This document shows, piece by piece, positions 27,965-38,460 of a DNA stretch of 49,404 nt. Every line of letters begins with the position of its first letter. The first letter of the stretch is position 1. The position numbers and the translations under genes were made by a program. The notes under the pieces are model-generated. The model worked only from the letters and a program-made list of their open reading frames with translations. It was not told where the DNA came from and ran no database searches. The DNA is from Pseudolabrys sp. (GTDB lineage Bacteria; Pseudomonadota; Alphaproteobacteria; Rhizobiales; Xanthobacteraceae): assembly GCA_030655215.1 (NCBI GenBank), contig JAURVZ010000005.1, positions 1 through 49,404 on the forward strand. Reading direction: 5' to 3'.

Positions 27965-28348
27965 ATGTCCGCCGAGAAACCGAAATTCGTCGTCTCTTAC
28001 GCCAAGGACGCCGCCTATGTGCCGCAAGGCCTGTGGTCGCATTTCGAATATCGCAATCTTGGCATCGCTCAGGCTACCGGCGGGCGCTTCGGTGCGCATG
28101 TCATCCGCGCCAAGGAAGCGCGCGAAGGCGCCTTCACGCGGCACAAGCACACACTCGATTTTCAGATGATCTACATCCTCAAGGGATGGTTCAAGATCGA
28201 GAGCGAAGGCGAAGTGATCCTCGTCAAGGCAGGCGATAGCATCTATCAGCCGTCCGGCGTGCCGCACGTCACCATCGCTTGCTCGGACGATCTTGAGCTG
28301 ATCGAGATCACCTCGCCGGCGGAATTCCCGACGATTGATGTTCCCTAA
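27965..28348 (+). CDS. Small single-domain cupin protein
   Basis: About 127-residue cupin. Motif 1 reads RHKHTLDFQMIYILKGW, with two His but Gln where Glu is usual; motif 2 is GDSIYQPSGVPH. Metal binding is therefore possible but altered. ATG at 27965 is chosen over GTG 27959 because AAGAGG sits five bases upstream. The enzymatic or ligand-binding role is unknown. The stop TAA is directly followed by the stop of the convergent SDR gene. Confidence 0.82.
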   Translation: MSAEKPKFVVSYAKDAAYVPQGLWSHFEYRNLGIAQATGGRFGAHVIRAKEAREGAFTRHKHTLDFQMIYILKGWFKIESEGEVILVKAGDSIYQPSGVPHVTIACSDDLELIEITSPAEFPTIDVP

Positions 28349-29257
28349 CTAGGGGCGGCTGTCGCGATACGAGCCGTTCTCGATATCGTCGAGTAACGCG
28401 CGGCCCCGCGGCTTCCAGTCGAGCATCTTGCGCGCTTTCAATGCGCTGACTCGGCTGTTCGATGCAAAGGTCGCGTGCGCCGAGATACCCCATTCCTTCA
28501 GCGCTTCCGCCATTGGCCAGATTTCCGTCTGACCGCCATAGCCGAGCAGCTTGCTGATCGATTGCGCCACGGCGCGCATGCTGCATTCGCCATTCTCGGC
28601 ATAGAACAGCGAACCGGGCGGCGCCTTTTCCAGAATAAGCAGATAGAGATCGGTGACGTCGTCGATATGCACATTGGACCAGATGTTTTCGCCGGGGCCG
28701 ATGTGCAGCGCCTTGCCCTTGTCGATGGCGAGCTTGAGCATGCGCGGCACCTGGACGCTGTGCTTATGCACGCCAAGACCGGCGCCGTATATCAAGGTCG
28801 GGCGGATGACGCAGCTGCGCACGCCGCGCTGGCCGTAAGACAGAACGAGTTGTTCAACAGCGAGACGGCCCTGCCGCTCCGGCAGCGATATGTACGGCGT
28901 GTCTTCATGGAAGACGAGACTGCTGGCCCCGCCGGCGGCACGGTCGGCAATGATGCTGGAGCCGCTGGTGTGAATGAATATCTTGCCGGTGCCCTCGAGC
29001 ACCGGAAGGATGGCTTCGACGGCGAAAGGATCGTCGGAATTGGCGGCATTAATGACGGCATCGACGCCGCGCGCGGCATCGGCCAGCAAATCGAGGCTGA
29101 TCAGCGAGCCGATCAAAGGCTCGATGCCGAGCGCTTTCAGCTTGGCCGCGCCCTCGTCGCCACGCGTCAGGCCGACTACTTTGTGCCCGGCCGCCAGCAG
29201 CTTCGCCGACACCGAACCGCCGATGTAACCCGTCGCGCCCGTCACCAAGATCTTCAT
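28349..29257 (-). CDS. Atypical NAD(P)-binding SDR/epimerase-like protein
   Basis: 302-residue Rossmann protein of the NAD-dependent epimerase/NmrA-like group. The dinucleotide motif TGATGYIGGS is intact at the N-terminus. Where extended SDRs carry YxxxK, this protein reads PERQGRLAVEQL, so neither the catalytic Tyr nor the Lys is evident and redox catalysis is uncertain. It may be an atypical SDR with another mechanism or a sensor. It is divergent from a LysR-type gene, a common arrangement for a regulator and its target. Confidence 0.8.
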   Translation of the reverse strand: MKILVTGATGYIGGSVSAKLLAAGHKVVGLTRGDEGAAKLKALGIEPLIGSLISLDLLADAARGVDAVINAANSDDPFAVEAILPVLEGTGKIFIHTSGSSIIADRAAGGASSLVFHEDTPYISLPERQGRLAVEQLVLSYGQRGVRSCVIRPTLIYGAGLGVHKHSVQVPRMLKLAIDKGKALHIGPGENIWSNVHIDDVTDLYLLILEKAPPGSLFYAENGECSMRAVAQSISKLLGYGGQTEIWPMAEALKEWGISAHATFASNSRVSALKARKMLDWKPRGRALLDDIENGSYRDSRP

Positions 29258-29362
29258 CGGCCATGCCCTTTTCGTGTCTTTTCCGTCCTTATAGCTATCA
29301 TTGCTGAGGGTGAGAAAGCGGCATAGGATTTATGATCGCCGGTCACAGAACGGAGCCAGTCA

Positions 29363-30319
29363 ATGGCCGATAAATCGGGGGAAATGGAGCTGTTCGTGCG
29401 CGCGGTGGCGCTCGGCAGCTTCTCGAGCGCGGCGCGCATGCTGCATGTCACCCCGTCCGCGGTCAGCAAGGCGGTCGGCCGGATGGAAGACCGGCTCGGC
29501 GTCCAGTTGCTCGACCGCTCCACCCGCAGCATTCGCCTGACCGCCGAAGGCGAGGTCTATTACCGCGAATGTTTGCGGCTGACTTTCGAGATTGATGAGT
29601 TGGAGAAGACGCTCGGCTCGCGGCGCAATGTGCCGCAAGGCAAGTTGCGGGTGAATTCTTCCGTGTCCATTGCCCGGCAACATCTGCTGCCGATCCTGCC
29701 GCAGTTTCTCGAACGCTATCCGCAGATCGAAATTGATCTTTCGCTGTCGGATGAAGTGGTCGATCTGGTCGCCGGCCAGGCCGATGTCGCGCTTCGCATC
29801 GGACCGTTGCAGGATTCAGCGCTGCGCGCGCGCAAGGTGCTCGACTTCCGCCGCATCGTCGTCGCCTCGCCGGCTTATCTGGCGCGGCATCCGGCGCCGA
29901 AGACACCGGCCGATCTCGCAACGCACAATTGCCTCGGCTTCAATCTCAAGGCCAGCCTGAACGAATGGCCGTTCATCCAGAAAGGCCGCTCTTTCGCGCA
30001 GCCGGTGTCGGGCAACTTCAAGGCCAATAACGGCGACACCTTGCGCGAATGCGTGCTGTCCGGCATCGGCATTGCCCGCATGGGCAGCTTCATGATCGAC
30101 GACGACATCCGCGCCGGCCGGCTGGTGCCGCTGCTGGAGGACTACCATCCGAACGACACGCTCAGCGTTTTCGCGGTTTTCTTCAAGCAGAAGTACATGC
30201 CGGCGCGTATCCGCTGTTTCGTCGATTTCCTGATCGATGGGCTCGGCCACATTCCGGGCGCCGAGGCATCGCTGGTGCCGCGCCGCAGCACGCAGGCCGC
30301 CTCCGCCCCGCCGGTCTGA
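29363..30319 (+). CDS. LysR-family transcriptional regulator
   Basis: 318-residue LysR-type regulator. The N-terminal winged helix-turn-helix (residues about 7-65) reads FVRAVALGSFSSAARMLHVT then PSAVSKAVGRMEDRLG, followed by a type-2 periplasmic-binding-like effector domain (about 95-300). It lies between a divergent SDR gene and a downstream Bug-type receptor. Likely targets are itself, the SDR and perhaps the receptor. The 105-base divergent space holds an ATAGCTAT palindrome near 29291-29298, but I cannot assign a T-N11-A box with confidence. Confidence 0.93.
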   Translation: MADKSGEMELFVRAVALGSFSSAARMLHVTPSAVSKAVGRMEDRLGVQLLDRSTRSIRLTAEGEVYYRECLRLTFEIDELEKTLGSRRNVPQGKLRVNSSVSIARQHLLPILPQFLERYPQIEIDLSLSDEVVDLVAGQADVALRIGPLQDSALRARKVLDFRRIVVASPAYLARHPAPKTPADLATHNCLGFNLKASLNEWPFIQKGRSFAQPVSGNFKANNGDTLRECVLSGIGIARMGSFMIDDDIRAGRLVPLLEDYHPNDTLSVFAVFFKQKYMPARIRCFVDFLIDGLGHIPGAEASLVPRRSTQAASAPPV

Positions 30320-30415
30320 CCTGTTCCGTCCGGGAAAAGATGCTGTGACGCTCAAGCGTCCCGGCGGCTGTTATGCTTTCGCCTCGCAACGAAAAAACAA
30401 CAAGCGAGGGGACAG

Positions 30416-31390
30416 ATGCGTCAGGGATGGAAAGCATTTCTCAGTGGGCTGGCGATGGTCGCCTTGGCGGGCTTTGCCGCGCCGGCTCAAGCGGCGTTTC
30501 CGGAACGACCGATTACATTGGTTGTGCCATGGGCCGCCGGCGGGGGTACTGACGCCGTGTCCCGCATGATCGGCATGCTGCTGGAGAAGGAATTCGGCCA
30601 GCCGGTCAACGTCGTCAACCGCACCGGCGGCAACGGCGTCGTCGGCCATCAGGCGATCGCAACGTCCAAGCCGGACGGTTACACGATCGGGCTGATCACG
30701 GTCGAGATCAACATGATGCACTGGGTCGGCCTGACCGAACTCGACTATACCGGCTACACGCCGCTTGCTCTGATGAATACCGATCCTGCGGCGATCCACG
30801 TCAAGTCCGATTCCAAATACAAGACGATGAACGACCTGCTCGATGACATCAAAGCCAACCCGAACAAGCTGAAAGCCTCCGGCACCGGCCAGGGCGGCAG
30901 CTGGCATCTGGCGCTCGGTGGCCTGTTGAAGTCGAAGGGCATCAACCCGCTCAGCGTCGGCTGGGTGCCATCGACCGGCGCTGCCACCGCGCTCACTGAC
31001 CTCGCCGGCGGTGGCGTCGATTTCGTCTCGTGCTCCTTGCCGGAAGCCGACAGCCTGTCAAAGGCGGGCCGCATTCGCACGCTGGTTTTCATGGACAGCA
31101 AGCGCTCGAAAGTCACGCCCGACGTTCCGACCGTGAAGGAAGCCACCGGTTCGGATTGGACCATGGTGCTGTGGCGCGGCATGGTCGGGCCGAAGGGCCT
31201 GCCCTCTGACATCGCCGCGAAATACGAGGCGGCGTTCAAGAAGATCTATGACAGCAGCGAGTACCAGGAGTTCATGACCAAGCGCGGCTTTGGCGCAGTC
31301 TACGCCAATGCGGCCGACTTCGCCGCTTTCCTGGCCAAGGACAACAAGGATCTCGGCACCAGCCTCAAGGATCTCGGCCTAGCGAAGTAA
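30416..31390 (+). CDS. Bug/TctC-family periplasmic solute-binding protein
   Basis: 324-residue extracytoplasmic receptor of the tripartite tricarboxylate transporter (Bug) family. A signal peptide ends AQA/AFPERP, and the mature protein begins with the family signature FPERPITLVVPWAAGGGTD, which contacts the carboxylate ligand. No tctA or tctB membrane gene is in the window, so this is an orphan receptor, as is frequent in this family. It follows a LysR gene on the same strand and ends at a clear terminator. The ligand is probably a carboxylic acid but is unidentified. Confidence 0.92.
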   Translation: MRQGWKAFLSGLAMVALAGFAAPAQAAFPERPITLVVPWAAGGGTDAVSRMIGMLLEKEFGQPVNVVNRTGGNGVVGHQAIATSKPDGYTIGLITVEINMMHWVGLTELDYTGYTPLALMNTDPAAIHVKSDSKYKTMNDLLDDIKANPNKLKASGTGQGGSWHLALGGLLKSKGINPLSVGWVPSTGAATALTDLAGGGVDFVSCSLPEADSLSKAGRIRTLVFMDSKRSKVTPDVPTVKEATGSDWTMVLWRGMVGPKGLPSDIAAKYEAAFKKIYDSSEYQEFMTKRGFGAVYANAADFAAFLAKDNKDLGTSLKDLGLAK

Positions 31391-31409
31391 AAGTCCCAAG
31401 ACGGCAACT

Positions 31410-31440
31410 GGCCGGGCGCAGCAATGCGTCCGGCCTTTTT
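31410..31440 (+). terminator. Intrinsic terminator after the Bug-type receptor
   Basis: A 10-bp stem (31410-31419 with 31426-31435, one G-T pair) with a 6-base loop is followed by five T (31436-31440). It ends just where the convergent SURF1 gene stops. Confidence 0.78.
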
Positions 31441-32204
31441 CATCGCTCAATATGATCGAACACGTCGCGCTTGCGTCGGCGCGCCAGCAGCCACGCGATG
31501 TAAACGCCGGCCAGCGACGCGGCGAGACCAAACCAGGTCAGCGCATATTGCCAGTGATTGTTCGGCATCTTGACGTCGAGCTTGCCGGGCTTCGGCAAAC
31601 CGCCGGGCGGCACTGGGCCTTCCTGATCGATGTAGAACGGCGCAGCCAAAGCCCATTTATGCGTCTCGGCCATCGCCTTCGGATCGCGCGCATACCAGAC
31701 ATTGTTGGCTGGATCGTCTTTCGGCGTCACCATGCCGCGCGTTTCCGGCCAGCGCAGGTAGCCGACAATATCGACGGAGCCGCGTGGCGTGCCGTCGCTG
31801 CGCGACGCCGGCAGCTTGCGGTCAGTCGGCACGAAGCCGCGATTGACCAGCACGACACTGCCGCCGGTCAGCCGCGCCGGCGCGAACACCCAGAAGCCCT
31901 GCCCCTGCACATCGGCGCGCAAGGACGAGCCGGCGGTGTAGGCATAGGCCTCCTCGCCGTCGAGGAATTCAGCGGGGAACGTGACACGCGTATATTCATT
32001 CGCTTCCGCCGTCAGCCGTCCCCAATCGGAGCGTGGCGGCAAAGGCTCGGCCGGACGCTCGACACGCGACGATACGACGGCGATCAGATTTTCTTTCCAG
32101 GCCTTGCGCTCAAGTTGCCACAGGCCGAGCCAGATCAGGATCGCCATGCAGGCAGCCGTGAACAATGTCGCCAGCACCACTCCGCCGCGGCGTTGAGTAG
32201 CCAT
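31440..32204 (-). CDS. SURF1-family cytochrome oxidase assembly protein
   Basis: 254-residue inner-membrane protein of the SURF1/Shy1 family, which assists haem a insertion into cytochrome c oxidase subunit I. It has an N-terminal helix (about residues 10-28), a C-terminal helix (about 226-243) and a periplasmic domain with VLVNRGFVPTD and NNHWQYALTWFGLA, both typical. Its ATG overlaps the stop of the DUF983 gene by one base (TGATG). It is the last gene of the leftward oxidase operon. Confidence 0.93.
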   Translation of the reverse strand: MATQRRGGVVLATLFTAACMAILIWLGLWQLERKAWKENLIAVVSSRVERPAEPLPPRSDWGRLTAEANEYTRVTFPAEFLDGEEAYAYTAGSSLRADVQGQGFWVFAPARLTGGSVVLVNRGFVPTDRKLPASRSDGTPRGSVDIVGYLRWPETRGMVTPKDDPANNVWYARDPKAMAETHKWALAAPFYIDQEGPVPPGGLPKPGKLDVKMPNNHWQYALTWFGLAASLAGVYIAWLLARRRKRDVFDHIER

Positions 32205-32623
32205 CAGACGTCACCTTTCGGCGCATCGCCCTTGGCGACGAGCTGACCCGGCGCAGCCTTGTGATGATACTGCAAGGCGATCAGCAGGCCCTTGATCATG
32301 CGCAGCGGCATCAAGGTGACGACCAGGATCAGCGGCAGCCACAGCGCCGCATGCACCCAGTATGGGGGCTGATAGACGATCTCCATCATCAGCGCCGCGA
32401 ATACGACAATAGCGCCGCCAATGAGAATGACGAACACGGCCGGACCATCGCCAGCATCGGCGAAGCTGTAATCGAGGCCGCACTTCTGACAGGCAGGCTG
32501 CACGGTGAGAAAGCCATCGAACATCTTGCCCTCGCCGCAACGCGGACAGCGGCCCATCAGGCCGCGCGCGATCGGCATCGGTGTCGGCGCGGGCGATGAC
32601 GAGGTTGGCGGCAGTTCGCTCAT
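32204..32623 (-). CDS. DUF983 family protein
   Basis: 139-residue protein of the DUF983 family, usually found in alphaproteobacterial oxidase operons; its role is not established. An N-terminal zinc-ribbon-like region has two CxxC pairs (RCPRCGEGKMF and ACQKCGLDY). Two membrane helices follow (about residues 60-80 and 90-112). It is coupled to the SURF1 gene and follows ctaE after a probable terminator, so it may have some expression of its own. Help with metal or haem insertion is inferred from the neighbours. Confidence 0.88.
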   Translation of the reverse strand: MSELPPTSSSPAPTPMPIARGLMGRCPRCGEGKMFDGFLTVQPACQKCGLDYSFADAGDGPAVFVILIGGAIVVFAALMMEIVYQPPYWVHAALWLPLILVVTLMPLRMIKGLLIALQYHHKAAPGQLVAKGDAPKGDV

Positions 32624-32640
32624 GACGTCACCTTAAATAA

Positions 32641-32666
32641 AAAGGGCGGCGTTGCCGCCGCCCTTT
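32641..32666 (-). terminator. Intrinsic terminator after ctaE
   Basis: An 11-bp stem (32641-32651 with 32656-32666) and 4-base loop lie just beyond the ctaE stop. Read on the minus strand it runs into a T-rich tract (complement of 32635-32643). It could separate ctaE from DUF983-SURF1, fully or partly. Confidence 0.75.
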
Positions 32667-32686
32667 TCAGAACAATGCGCAGCCCG

Positions 32687-33535
32687 TCAGTGTGCCGCTG
32701 CGTGGCCGCCGTGGCCCCAGACATATATGGCGGCGAACAGAAACAGCCAGACCACGTCGACGAAGTGCCAGTACCAGGCGGCGAACTCGAAGCCGAGGTG
32801 CTGGGTCGGCGTGAAGTGACCCTTATAGACGCGGATCAGGCAGACCAGCAGGAAGATGGTGCCGACCAGAACGTGGAAGCCATGGAAGCCGGTCGCCATA
32901 AAGAACGTGGCGCCGTAGGCGTTGCCGCTGAAGGCAAAGGTGGCGTGCATGTACTCGTAGGCCTGCACGCAGGAGAACAGCGCGCCGAGCGCGACGGTGA
33001 GCCACAGGCCCCACTTCACGCCGTTGCGGTCGCCCTCGAGCAGCGCATGGTGCGCCCAGGTAACGGTCGTGCCCGAGGTCAGCAGGATCAAAGTGTTCAG
33101 CAGCGGCAGATGCCACGGATCGAAGGTTTCAATGCTGGCCGGTGGCCAGATGCCCTTGGTGAAAGCGAGCTTACCGATTTCATTGGCATCGCCGGGAAAC
33201 AGGGCAATGTTGAAATAGGCCCAGAACCACGCAACGAAGAACATCACTTCGGAGGCGATGAACAGGATCATGCCGTAGCGGTGCGAGATCTGCACCACGC
33301 GGGTGTGAAAGCCTTCGAACTCGGCTTCGTTGATCACATCGCGCCACCAGCCGGCGAAGGTGTAAAGCACCCCGAGGAAGCCCGCGCCGAACACCAGAGG
33401 TGCAGCGGCGAACATATGGTGCATCCACGCCACGGCGCCGAACGCCATGACGAAGGCGAAGAACGAACCGACCGCCGGCCATGGGCTCGGATCGACCAGG
33501 TGGTAGTCGTGGTGCTTGGTGTGAGCCTCGGCCAT
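32687..33535 (-). CDS. ctaE: Cytochrome c oxidase subunit III
   Basis: 282-residue, seven-helix subunit III of an aa3-type oxidase. Family signatures include [51 protein letters not shown] and the C-terminal [14 protein letters not shown]. The ATG at 33535 has GGAG six bases upstream. It lies downstream of ctaG, separated by a palindromic repeat. Subunit III stabilises the catalytic core rather than carrying redox centres. Confidence 0.97.
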   Translation of the reverse strand: MAEAHTKHHDYHLVDPSPWPAVGSFFAFVMAFGAVAWMHHMFAAAPLVFGAGFLGVLYTFAGWWRDVINEAEFEGFHTRVVQISHRYGMILFIASEVMFFVAWFWAYFNIALFPGDANEIGKLAFTKGIWPPASIETFDPWHLPLLNTLILLTSGTTVTWAHHALLEGDRNGVKWGLWLTVALGALFSCVQAYEYMHATFAFSGNAYGATFFMATGFHGFHVLVGTIFLLVCLIRVYKGHFTPTQHLGFEFAAWYWHFVDVVWLFLFAAIYVWGHGGHAAAH

Positions 33536-33590
33536 CGTCGTCTCCGTTCAGTCTCGTTCGTGCGGGCGCGAGGCGCCCCCCATTTCAATT

Positions 33591-33639
33591 CCGCACAATC
33601 TTATCCGAAAACCGGTCGCCACTTTTCGGGATTGTGCGG
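33591..33639. repeat. Interspersed palindromic repeat family E
   Basis: Outer arms CCGCACAATC (33591-33600) and GATTGTGCGG (33630-33639) and inner arms CCGAAAA (33605-33611) and TTTTCGG (33623-33629) form an interrupted hairpin around ACCGGTCGCCAC. The core resembles a palindromic element widespread in rhizobial genomes. It occupies the ctaG-ctaE intergenic space. Confidence 0.8.
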
Positions 33640-33642
33640 TTC

Positions 33643-34245
33643 TTATAGCTTGTTCGAATTCTTTTCCGGTGCGGCGGCGACCGGACGATCCGATTCGCGC
33701 ATCGGGAAGAAGGTATAAGACAGCGTAATCGTGTTGAGCGAATTCTGGTCGCGATCGTCGGCGAGCTTGGGGTCGACGTAGAACACCACTGCCATCTCGC
33801 GCGTCTCGTGCGCCTTCAGCGTCTGCTCGGTGAAACAGAAGCAGTTGATCTTGTTGAAATAGCCGCCGATCTGCGGCGGCGCGACATTGTACGAGGCCTG
33901 CGCTGTGATGGTCCGCGCGGCCTGATTGATGACCTTGTAGTTCACCGTCACGACGTCGCCGAGGCGCACTTCAATGGTGTTCTGCTCCGGCACGAATTTC
34001 CAAGGCAGGCCGGGCGTCACATTCGAGTCGAAGCGGACGGTGACAGTGCGGCCAAGGATCCTGTCGGGCGCGGCAGTTGCTACCAGCGGCGTGCCGGCAA
34101 AGCCGGTGGTGCGGCAGAACCAGTCATAGAGCGGCACCGCAGCATAGGCGGCGCCAACCATCAGCGCGGCAAACGCGCCGCACGTTCCGGCGATGATGAT
34201 ATCGCGGCGGAGCTTGCTTCGGTTGATGTGCGGCTCGGTCGACAT
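33643..34245 (-). CDS. ctaG: Cytochrome c oxidase assembly protein CtaG/Cox11
   Basis: 200-residue copper chaperone that delivers copper to the CuB site of subunit I. It has an N-terminal membrane anchor (about residues 14-38), then a periplasmic Cox11 domain. The copper-binding CFCF motif is visible (Cys135, Cys137), as is the third conserved Cys44 in DWFCRTTGFAGTP. It lies between coxF and ctaE, the usual position. Confidence 0.95.
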   Translation of the reverse strand: MSTEPHINRSKLRRDIIIAGTCGAFAALMVGAAYAAVPLYDWFCRTTGFAGTPLVATAAPDRILGRTVTVRFDSNVTPGLPWKFVPEQNTIEVRLGDVVTVNYKVINQAARTITAQASYNVAPPQIGGYFNKINCFCFTEQTLKAHETREMAVVFYVDPKLADDRDQNSLNTITLSYTFFPMRESDRPVAAAPEKNSNKL

Positions 34246-34272
34246 GGGTTCGGGCGGCTCGTCGTTTCGCGG

Positions 34273-34437
34273 TTAGATCGGACGAATGAGGATGGCCGGA
34301 CCCTTCACCAGGGTCATGGCGTAGAACAGCACGACAAGCACGATCAGCGACACGGCAATGGCGATCGAACGCGAACGCCGAGCGCGCTTCTGCGCTTCGG
34401 TGAGCACGATGCCCGGTTCATTGCCTTGGTCGCTCAT
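34273..34437 (-). CDS. Small CoxF-type membrane protein
   Basis: 54-residue protein with a polar N-terminus ([20 protein letters not shown]) and one membrane helix (about residues 25-44). Small proteins of this kind, called CoxF, occur at this place between ctaB and ctaG in related bacteria. ATG at 34437 is preferred to the GTG-like extension to 34485, which would overlap ctaB. Its exact job in oxidase biogenesis is unknown. Confidence 0.8.
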   Translation of the reverse strand: MSDQGNEPGIVLTEAQKRARRSRSIAIAVSLIVLVVLFYAMTLVKGPAILIRPI

Positions 34438-34451
34438 TGTTGTTTCCACGC

Positions 34452-35393
34452 TCACGCGGCGAACCGGGCCATCAGCCCGCCCCAACCGCGATCAACCATC
34501 AGAACGGCGAAAAGGAGGAACAGGTAGAGGATCGAGAAGGCGAACAGGTGGCGGCACGCCTGATCCGCCGGCAGCCGCTCACGATAAACGCGCATGGCCA
34601 GCAGCATCCAGCAGAGGCCCATGGCCACCGCGACCACACCGTAAAGCGGGCCGGCATAGTCGAGCGGCCACGGCGCGACGCCGAGCACCACCAGCAGCAC
34701 CGAGTACAGCAGGATCTGCAGCCGTGTATTGCTCTCGCCGCTGACGACCGGCAGCATCGGCACGCCGGCGCGGCGGAAGTCTTCCATCTTGTAGATGGCC
34801 AGCGCCCAGAAGTGCGGCGGCGTCCAGAAGAAGATGATCAGGAACAGCAGGATCGGTTCGAACGACATCGAGCCGGTGACCGCAGCCCAGCCGATCATCG
34901 GCGGGAAGGCGCCAGCGGCGCCGCCAATGACGATGTTCTGCGGCGTCGAGCGCTTCAGCCACATCGTGTAGATGACGGCGTAGAAGAAAATGGTGAAAGC
35001 GAGGATCGCCGCCGACAGGATATTGACCAGCAGGCCGAGCACGACAACGGAGAAGACCGAGAGCGTGAGGCCGAAGGCCAAAGCCTCGCCCGGCTGAATA
35101 CGGCCCGACGGCAGCGGACGCTTGGCGGTGCGCGTCATCTTGGCGTCGATATCGAAGTCGTACCACATGTTCAGCGCGCCGGAGGCGCCGGCGCCGACCG
35201 TGATGCAGAGCAGCGCGGTGAACGCGGTCAGCGGATGAATGCTGCCCGGCGCGACGGACAGGCCGACCAGCGCCGTAAAGACAACAAGCGACATCACCCG
35301 CGGCTTCAGCAGTTCGAGGTAATCGCCGACGGTTGCCAAACTAGGTTCGGCAATCGTCCCGTTAAACTCTGCGCCTTCGCTGATGAGCGACAT
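34452..35393 (-). CDS. ctaB: Protohaem IX farnesyltransferase (haem O synthase)
   Basis: 313-residue polytopic UbiA-family prenyltransferase that adds a farnesyl group to haem B to make haem O, the precursor of haem A. The prenyl-diphosphate motif [20 protein letters not shown] carries the Asp residues, and [20 protein letters not shown] and the later DDRKAD-like region [16 protein letters not shown] fit the family. It lies between ctaD and coxF in the oxidase operon. Confidence 0.96.
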   Translation of the reverse strand: MSLISEGAEFNGTIAEPSLATVGDYLELLKPRVMSLVVFTALVGLSVAPGSIHPLTAFTALLCITVGAGASGALNMWYDFDIDAKMTRTAKRPLPSGRIQPGEALAFGLTLSVFSVVVLGLLVNILSAAILAFTIFFYAVIYTMWLKRSTPQNIVIGGAAGAFPPMIGWAAVTGSMSFEPILLFLIIFFWTPPHFWALAIYKMEDFRRAGVPMLPVVSGESNTRLQILLYSVLLVVLGVAPWPLDYAGPLYGVVAVAMGLCWMLLAMRVYRERLPADQACRHLFAFSILYLFLLFAVLMVDRGWGGLMARFAA

Positions 35394-35425
35394 CGTATCC
35401 GTTACGCCTCTTTAGCCCTTACGCG

Positions 35426-37126
<1,701 letters not shown>

Positions 37127-37984
37127 TTACTGCGCCGGCTGGGCCGCGGCGATCATGTTCGGGTTGGACAAATTGTCCGCGTACTTCTTCTTCGCGTCCT
37201 CGAGCCAGGCCGCATATTCCGCGTCGGTGACGACGCGGACCGCGATCGGCATGAAGGCGTGGTCCTTGCCGCACAGCTGCGAGCACTGGCCGTAGTAAGT
37301 TCCGACGCGTTCAGCCTTGAACCAGGTCTCGTTGACCCGGCCCGGAATGGCGTCGATCTTGATGCCGAAGGCTGGCACCGCGAAGGAATGAATCACGTCT
37401 GCACCGACGGTCAGGACGTGCACGACCTTGTTGACCGGAACGACCATGTCATTGTCCACGGCCAGCAAGCGCGGCTGGCCCGGCTTGAGATCCTTCTCCT
37501 GCAACATCAGCGAGTCGAACTCGAACTTGGCGTCCGGGTACTGGTAGCTCCAGAACCACTGCTTGCCGGTGGCCTTGATGGTCACGTCGGCGGTCGGCAC
37601 CTTCAGCTCGTAGAACAGCAGCCGGAACGACGGCACCGCGATCGCCACCAGGATCAGCACCGGAACGATGGTCCAGACGACCTCGATCAGGGTGTTGTGG
37701 GTGGTGCGCGACGGTATCGGGTTACTCTTGGCGTTGAACTTGACCATGACGATGACCAGCAGCGCCAGGACGAACAGCGTAATCGCCGTGATCAGGTAAA
37801 GCAGAAAGTCATGAAACCAGATGATGTCGGACATGACCGGCGAAGCGGCCGCCTGCAGGCCCATCTGCCACGGATGCGGCTGGCCGGTCGCAGGAGCGGC
37901 CCCTTGCGCGAGCGCAGCCCCACCGCTGCCGACAACAGCCAAACCAATGGCAACGAAAGCGATCAAACGCTTGAGCACCAGCAT
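37127..37984 (-). CDS. ctaC: Cytochrome c oxidase subunit II
   Basis: 285-residue subunit II that receives electrons from cytochrome c. A signal peptide (to about ALAQ, residue 27) is followed by two membrane helices (about 58-82 and 103-124) and a periplasmic cupredoxin domain. The CuA ligands His199, Cys234, Cys238, His242 and Met245 are all present (GQCSQLCGKDHAFM). ATG at 37984 is chosen, with GAGGAG upstream. The open frame to 38197 has no family sequence and would remove the signal peptide from the N-terminus. It is first in the leftward oxidase operon. Confidence 0.97.
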   Translation of the reverse strand: MLVLKRLIAFVAIGLAVVGSGGAALAQGAAPATGQPHPWQMGLQAAASPVMSDIIWFHDFLLYLITAITLFVLALLVIVMVKFNAKSNPIPSRTTHNTLIEVVWTIVPVLILVAIAVPSFRLLFYELKVPTADVTIKATGKQWFWSYQYPDAKFEFDSLMLQEKDLKPGQPRLLAVDNDMVVPVNKVVHVLTVGADVIHSFAVPAFGIKIDAIPGRVNETWFKAERVGTYYGQCSQLCGKDHAFMPIAVRVVTDAEYAAWLEDAKKKYADNLSNPNMIAAAQPAQ

Positions 37985-38460
37985 TTTCTTATGCGCTCCT
38001 CGACGAGAAAAACGGCCTCGGACAAGGCCCCTTTTTGCGCCCCTTTTGGCCGTCCCGCCATTGGCTGGTTGGACGGCTTGGCCCCACGCGGCACGGCATT
38101 TTTGCCACGGGCGTGGCAGCTTTGGGGTGCAGCGGGACGGGGGAAATCCCGCCTCTCCAAACCACAATTCCTGACCTGCCGCAATGCACCTTGTCATAAC
38201 TCTTATCTGCGGAAACGCTTATCCTCAGCAGCGGCTTGGGCCGGGTCACGACGACCGCCCCGGACGCCGTATTTACGCCACGGCGGCAGCGTTCTGGAGT
38301 GACGTCGACCGTATCCGGCGTGGCCCTTGTTTGCTAAGAACAGCCGGGGCATGACCGGCGGGTTACGAATAAGTGACGGCGCGCACTGATTCGGACGTCG
38401 CCGCTGATTTGCAGCCCCACCATCTGGCTCGGGGCGCGGCCTGCGCTAAGGGATTGAACG
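37985..38460. other. Gene-free divergent region ctaC / ialB
   Basis: This 476-base space separates the divergent ctaC and ialB genes. It holds the ctaC Shine-Dalgarno (GAGGAG, complement of 37996-38001), a symmetric hairpin at 38008-38036, a tight palindrome TGCCACG/CGTGGCA at 38103-38118, and otherwise no convincing gene. Promoters for both sides should lie here, but no pair of boxes stood out clearly. Confidence 0.7.
38008..38036 (-). promoter_or_regulatory. Terminator-like hairpin in the ctaC leader
   Basis: GGCCT (38014-38018) and AGGCC (38025-38029) form a 5-bp stem with a 6-base loop, flanked by A5 (38008-38012) and T5 (38032-38036). Read toward ctaC, the hairpin is followed after one base by TTTTT and then, seven to twelve bases further, by the GAGGAG Shine-Dalgarno. 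It has the form of a short intrinsic terminator or attenuator. Confidence 0.45.

Noticed and set aside
34438..34485. Extension of the small CoxF-type gene into ctaB
   Set aside because: The short form starting at 34437 removes the overlap and matches the usual small size.
37985..38197. N-terminal extension of ctaC by 71 codons
   Set aside because: It has no family sequence and would bury the signal peptide; ATG 37984 has a good GAGGAG upstream.
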